Assembly: GCF_039537585.1 (NCBI RefSeq)
Contig: NZ_BAABAU010000001.1
Location: forward strand, 1,054,001 to 1,118,000
Length of the DNA: 64,000 nucleotides
Direction of reading: 5' to 3'
Source of the DNA: Frondihabitans peucedani
GTDB taxonomy: Bacteria > Actinomycetota > Actinomycetes > Actinomycetales > Microbacteriaceae
Shown here: piece after piece, positions 61,294 to 64,000 of the stretch
Position numbering within the stretch: position 1 is the stretch's first letter
How the letters are laid out: each line of letters opens with the position of its first letter
Position numbers and translations under genes: made by a program
Notes under the pieces: generated by a model
Seen by the model: only the letters and a program-made list of their open reading frames with translations
Told to the model about the DNA's origin: nothing
Databases searched by the model: none

Positions 61294-62748
61294 CTAGTTG
61301 ACGATGTGCATCGCCCGGGCCGCATCCGCGATGCTGCCCGAGAGCGACGGGTAGACGGTGAACGCCCGGGCCACCTGGTCGACGGTCAGCCGGTGCTCGA
61401 CCGCGAGCGCCAGCGGGAACACCAGCTCCGACGCGTTCGGAGCGACGATGACGCCGCCGATGACGGTGCCGGAGCCGGTCCGCGCGAAGATCTTCACGAA
61501 GCCGTCGCGGATGCCCATCATCTTCGCCCGCGGGTTGGAGGCGAGCGGCAGCTTGTAGATCTCGCCCTGGGCTGTGCCGTCCTCGATCTGGGCCTGGGTC
61601 CAGCCGACGGTCGCGATCTCGGGCTGCGTGAAGATGTTCGAGGTGACGTTGCGGATCTCGATCGGCGTCACCGCGTCGCCCATCGCGTGGAAGACGGCGG
61701 TGCGGCCCTGCATCGACGCGACGGAGGCGAGCGGGAGGAAGTCGCTGCAGTCTCCGGCCGCGTAGACGGACGGGATGGAGGTCCGGGCGACGCGGTTGAC
61801 GCGGATGTGGCCCGTCTCGGTGAGCTGGACACCGGCCTCCGCGAGGCCGATCCCGGCCGTGTTCGGGACGGAGCCGACGGCCAGCAGGCAGTGCGTGCCC
61901 TCGATCCTGCGCCCGTCGGTCAGGGTGGCGACGACCACGTCGCCCTCGCGCTCGACCGACTGCGCGCGGGCCTTCGACAGGACCCTCATGCCGTTGCGGG
62001 TGAAGACGTCCTCGATCACGCCCGCCGCGTCGGCGTCCTCGCCGGGGAGCACGCGGTCGCGGCTCGAGACGAGCGTGACCTCCGACCCGAGGGCACGGTA
62101 GGCGCTGGCGAACTCGGCTCCGGTCACCCCGGAACCCACGACGATCAGGTGCTCGGGGACCGACCGGAGCGTGTAGAGCTGCGTCCAGGTCAGGATCCGC
62201 TCGCCGTCGGGCCTGGCGGTCTCGAGCTCGCGCGGGCGCGCACCGGTGCTGATCACGACGGTGTCGGCCTCGATCTCGTCGAAGTCGGTGCCGGCGACGG
62301 CTCGGCCGTCCTCGGTCGACCCCACGGTGGAGACGACGACGGTCGACGGGTCCGCGAGGCGGCCGATCCCCGAGACGAGTCGGACTCCGGCGCGGATCAG
62401 CTGGGCGCGCATGTCCTCCGACTGCTGGCGCGCCAGACGCACGAGCCGCTCGTTGACAGCCTGGAGATTCACCGCGACCTGGGGCCGCACGGGCCGACCG
62501 CTGTCGCCGCGGGTGAAGAACTGGACCCCGAGGTCGGCGGCGTCGCCGAGCGCGTTGCTCGCCTCGGCGACGGCGATCAGAGCCTTCGACGGGACGACGT
62601 CGGTGATGACCGCCGCACCGCCGATGCCGACGCCCTCGACGAGGGTGACCTCGGCTCCGAGCTGCGCACCGCTCAGGGCGGCCTCGTAGCCGCCGGGGCC
62701 GCCGCCGATGATGGCGATGCGGTGCTTGCGCTCGAACTCGTAGCTCAT
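61294..62748 (-). CDS. lpdA: NAD(P)H-quinone reductase of the LpdA type (dihydrolipoamide-dehydrogenase-like)
   Basis: A 484-residue flavoprotein disulfide reductase homologue. HRIAIIGGGPGGYEAALSGAQ binds FAD. Where true lipoamide dehydrogenases have the CxxxxC redox pair, this protein has GIGGAAVITDVVPSKAL with no Cys. The NAD(P) loop is LIVVGSGVTGAEFASAYRALG, and SVYAAGDCSDFLPLASVASMQGR is the second FAD motif. This matches mycobacterial LpdA-like quinone reductases, which lack the disulfide and reduce quinones. ATG 62748 is six bases after a GATAAT box on the minus strand, so it may be leaderless. The upstream region carries the 50-bp tandem repeat. Confidence 0.85.
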   Translation of the reverse strand: MSYEFERKHRIAIIGGGPGGYEAALSGAQLGAEVTLVEGVGIGGAAVITDVVPSKALIAVAEASNALGDAADLGVQFFTRGDSGRPVRPQVAVNLQAVNERLVRLARQQSEDMRAQLIRAGVRLVSGIGRLADPSTVVVSTVGSTEDGRAVAGTDFDEIEADTVVISTGARPRELETARPDGERILTWTQLYTLRSVPEHLIVVGSGVTGAEFASAYRALGSEVTLVSSRDRVLPGEDADAAGVIEDVFTRNGMRVLSKARAQSVEREGDVVVATLTDGRRIEGTHCLLAVGSVPNTAGIGLAEAGVQLTETGHIRVNRVARTSIPSVYAAGDCSDFLPLASVASMQGRTAVFHAMGDAVTPIEIRNVTSNIFTQPEIATVGWTQAQIEDGTAQGEIYKLPLASNPRAKMMGIRDGFVKIFARTGSGTVIGGVIVAPNASELVFPLALAVEHRLTVDQVARAFTVYPSLSGSIADAARAMHIVN

Positions 62749-62760
62749 CTGCTCATTATC

Positions 62761-62885
62761 GCGGCCCGGTCGGGAGTCGCGGCCTGGGAGTCGCGGGCTG
62801 GTCGGGAGTCGCGGCCCGGTCGGGAGTCGCGGCCTGGGAGTCGCGGGCTGGTCGGGAGTCGCGGCCCGGTCGGGAGTCGCGGCCT
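62761..62885. repeat. Perfect 50-bp tandem repeat, 2.5 copies
   Basis: Bases 62771-62820 and 62821-62870 are identical. The first 15 bases recur at 62871-62885, and the last ten of the unit precede at 62761. Each unit is itself built of GGGAGTCGCGG sub-repeats. It lies between lpdA and purine nucleoside phosphorylase, directly over the upstream region of the lpdA promoter. Confidence 0.95.
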
Positions 62886-62937
62886 GTGCAGACCGGGCGG
62901 CCTGTGGACAGTCGCTGCCGAGGTCTCCCGCCGCCTC

Positions 62938-62943
62938 TAGAGT
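62938..62943 (+). promoter_or_regulatory. -10 box (TAGAGT) for leaderless purine nucleoside phosphorylase
   Basis: TAGAGT is followed by seven bases and ATG 62951, nearly the same string as before the carboxylase beta-subunit gene. Confidence 0.5.
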
Positions 62944-62950
62944 GGATCGC

Positions 62951-63784
62951 ATGTCTTCGACCACCACGAATCCCCTCGACGACCCGTCGGCCGACCCCTT
63001 CGAGATCGCCGCCACCGCCGCCGACGAGATCGCGCGCGCCACCGGTGTCGCCCACCACGACGTCGCCCTCACCCTCGGCAGCGGCTGGGCCAAGGCCGCC
63101 GAGCTGATCGGCGAGACCGTCGCCGAGATCCCCGCCACCGAAATCACCGGCTTCAGCGCCTCCGCGGTGGTCGGCCACTCCGGCTCGCTCCGCAGCATCG
63201 CCCTGGCCGACGGGCGCCACGCCCTCGTCATCGGCGCGCGCACGCACTACTACGAGGGCCACGGCGTCCGCCGCGTCGTCCACAGCGTCCGCACGGCCGC
63301 GGCCACCGGTGCGAAGATCATGATCCTCACCAACGGCGCCGGCGGCATCCGCGAGACCTGGACGCCCGGCTCCCCCGTCCTGATCAGCGACCACATCAAC
63401 CTCACGGCCGACTCCCCGCTCGAGGGCGCGACCTTCATCGACCTCACCGACCTCTACTCGAAGCGCCTCCGCGACCTCGCGCGCACCATCGACCCGACCC
63501 TCGACGAGGGCGTGTACACGCAGTTCCGCGGCCCGCACTACGAGACCCCGGCCGAGGTGCAGATGGCCAAGGCGATCGGCGGCCACATCGTCGGCATGTC
63601 CACCAGCCTCGAGGCCATCGCTGCCCGACAGGCCGGCATGGAGATCCTCGGCTTCTCCCTCATCACCAACCTCGCCGCGGGCATCCAGAAGACTCCTCTG
63701 AGCCACGCCGAGGTCCTCCAGGCCGGGCGCGACGCCGAGCCGGTGATCAGCGACCTCCTGGCCCGGGTGGTGGCGGCGCTGTGA
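62951..63784 (+). CDS. punA: Purine-nucleoside phosphorylase
   Basis: A 277-residue trimeric-type phosphorylase that splits purine nucleosides with phosphate. VALTLGSGWAKAAELIGE holds the phosphate loop, VVGHSGSL a catalytic-site motif, GARTHYYEGHGVRRVVH the phosphate/ribose region, LTNGAGGIRETWTPGSPVL the substrate loop, and YTQFRGPHYETPAEVQMA the base site. GMSTSLEAIAARQAGMEILGF completes the fold. The leaderless ATG is set by the TAGAGT box. The stop overlaps the next GTG (GTGA), coupling nucleoside salvage to the pentose/phosphosugar mutase. Confidence 0.95.
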   Translation: MSSTTTNPLDDPSADPFEIAATAADEIARATGVAHHDVALTLGSGWAKAAELIGETVAEIPATEITGFSASAVVGHSGSLRSIALADGRHALVIGARTHYYEGHGVRRVVHSVRTAAATGAKIMILTNGAGGIRETWTPGSPVLISDHINLTADSPLEGATFIDLTDLYSKRLRDLARTIDPTLDEGVYTQFRGPHYETPAEVQMAKAIGGHIVGMSTSLEAIAARQAGMEILGFSLITNLAAGIQKTPLSHAEVLQAGRDAEPVISDLLARVVAAL

Positions 63785-64000
63785 GCCTGTCCGACGGGAC
63801 GCGGGCTCGGGCCGAGGCCTGGGCCGCGCAGGATCCCGACCCCGAGACGCGCTCCGAGCTCCTCCGACTGCTCGAGACTGCTGTTGCCGACGGTGACGCC
63901 GCTGAGGCTGCTGCCGCCGACATCGAGGCCCGGTTCGACGGTCGTCTGCAGTTCGGCACGGCCGGTCTCCGGGGCGAACTCGGCGCAGGATCGACCCGCA
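63781..64000 (+). CDS. Phosphoglucomutase/phosphomannomutase-type phospho-sugar mutase, N-terminus only
   Basis: The first 73 residues are present and the gene runs off the window. ARAEAWAAQDPDPETRSELL is the typical N-terminal helix and RFDGRLQFGTAGLRGELGAG the conserved first motif of ManB/DeoB-replacing alpha-D-phosphohexomutases. Coupled to punA by GTGA, it may interconvert ribose- or hexose-1- and 6-phosphates from nucleoside breakdown. The catalytic phosphoserine motif is beyond the edge. Confidence 0.85.
   Translation, partial: MSLSDGTRARAEAWAAQDPDPETRSELLRLLETAVADGDAAEAAAADIEARFDGRLQFGTAGLRGELGAGSTR

Noticed and set aside
1-64000. tRNA, rRNA, transposase, integrase or phage genes
   Set aside because: I looked on both strands for cloverleaf-like tRNA ends, conserved rRNA stretches and recombinase motifs and found none that I could support.

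Overview
The window is chromosomal DNA from a high-GC Gram-positive actinomycete. The codon bias, the many leaderless genes with TANNNT -10 boxes, the acyl-CoA carboxylase/BirA/PurEK neighbourhood and the rhamnose-rich surface-glycan locus all fit the family Microbacteriaceae. A genus such as Frondihabitans is only a guess. No rRNA, tRNA, transposase, phage gene or CRISPR array was recognised.

Layout. 1-1.8 kb: the end of a flippase-like membrane protein and a GT-C type membrane glycosyltransferase. 2.1-6.1 kb: a compact accessory cluster with a MarR regulator, a holo-ACP synthase fused to a carrier-protein domain, an acyl-CoA dehydrogenase-like flavoprotein and a seryl-tRNA-synthetase-like amino acid:[carrier protein] ligase. 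A 57-residue membrane peptide follows and shares the regulator's apparent operator. This looks like a self-contained system that loads an amino acid on a carrier protein and oxidises it, and it is the most novel part of the window. 6.1-35.6 kb: a large cell-surface polysaccharide locus. It holds all four dTDP-rhamnose genes in two separate pairs, at least nine glycosyltransferases, a teichoic-acid-polymerase-like fusion, a Wzm/Wzt exporter, an SGNH acyltransferase and two secreted FN3-nuclease/phosphatase paralogues. One glycosyltransferase gene carries an in-frame amber codon, and a fragment of a second rmlD lies beside the intact one. 35.7-39.8 kb: a secreted GH78 alpha-L-rhamnosidase. 40.2-45.3 kb: an LCP ligase, purE, purK, UDP-glucose dehydrogenase and a PH-domain protein. 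45.3-49.7 kb: birA, a polytopic membrane protein, and acyl-CoA carboxylase beta and epsilon subunits. 50.1-53.4 kb: a response regulator, histidine kinase and degenerate-kinase operon followed by a tiny ORF. 53.5-57.3 kb: a TrmA-like methyltransferase, Maf and the biotinylated carboxylase alpha subunit. 57.5-64 kb: an AbiEi/DUF559 protein, a secreted Ig-like repeat protein, an LpdA-like quinone reductase, purine nucleoside phosphorylase and the start of a phosphosugar mutase.

How it fits together. dTDP-L-rhamnose and UDP-glucuronate precursors feed the glycosyltransferases. The ABC pair exports the glycan, the LCP protein probably attaches it to peptidoglycan, and the acyltransferase and rhamnosidase probably modify or trim it. 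The carboxylase subunits and biotin ligase form a second functional group.

Non-coding signals. Two intergenic clusters, at about 39.9 and 49.8 kb, share a palindromic repeat architecture built on a 17-bp unit. The octamer GCAGGATC occurs roughly sixty times (counted by eye on both strands), far above what composition predicts. The two FN3-nuclease paralogues share a hairpin that contains the start codon. A perfect 50-bp tandem repeat fills most of the lpdA/purine phosphorylase divergent region.
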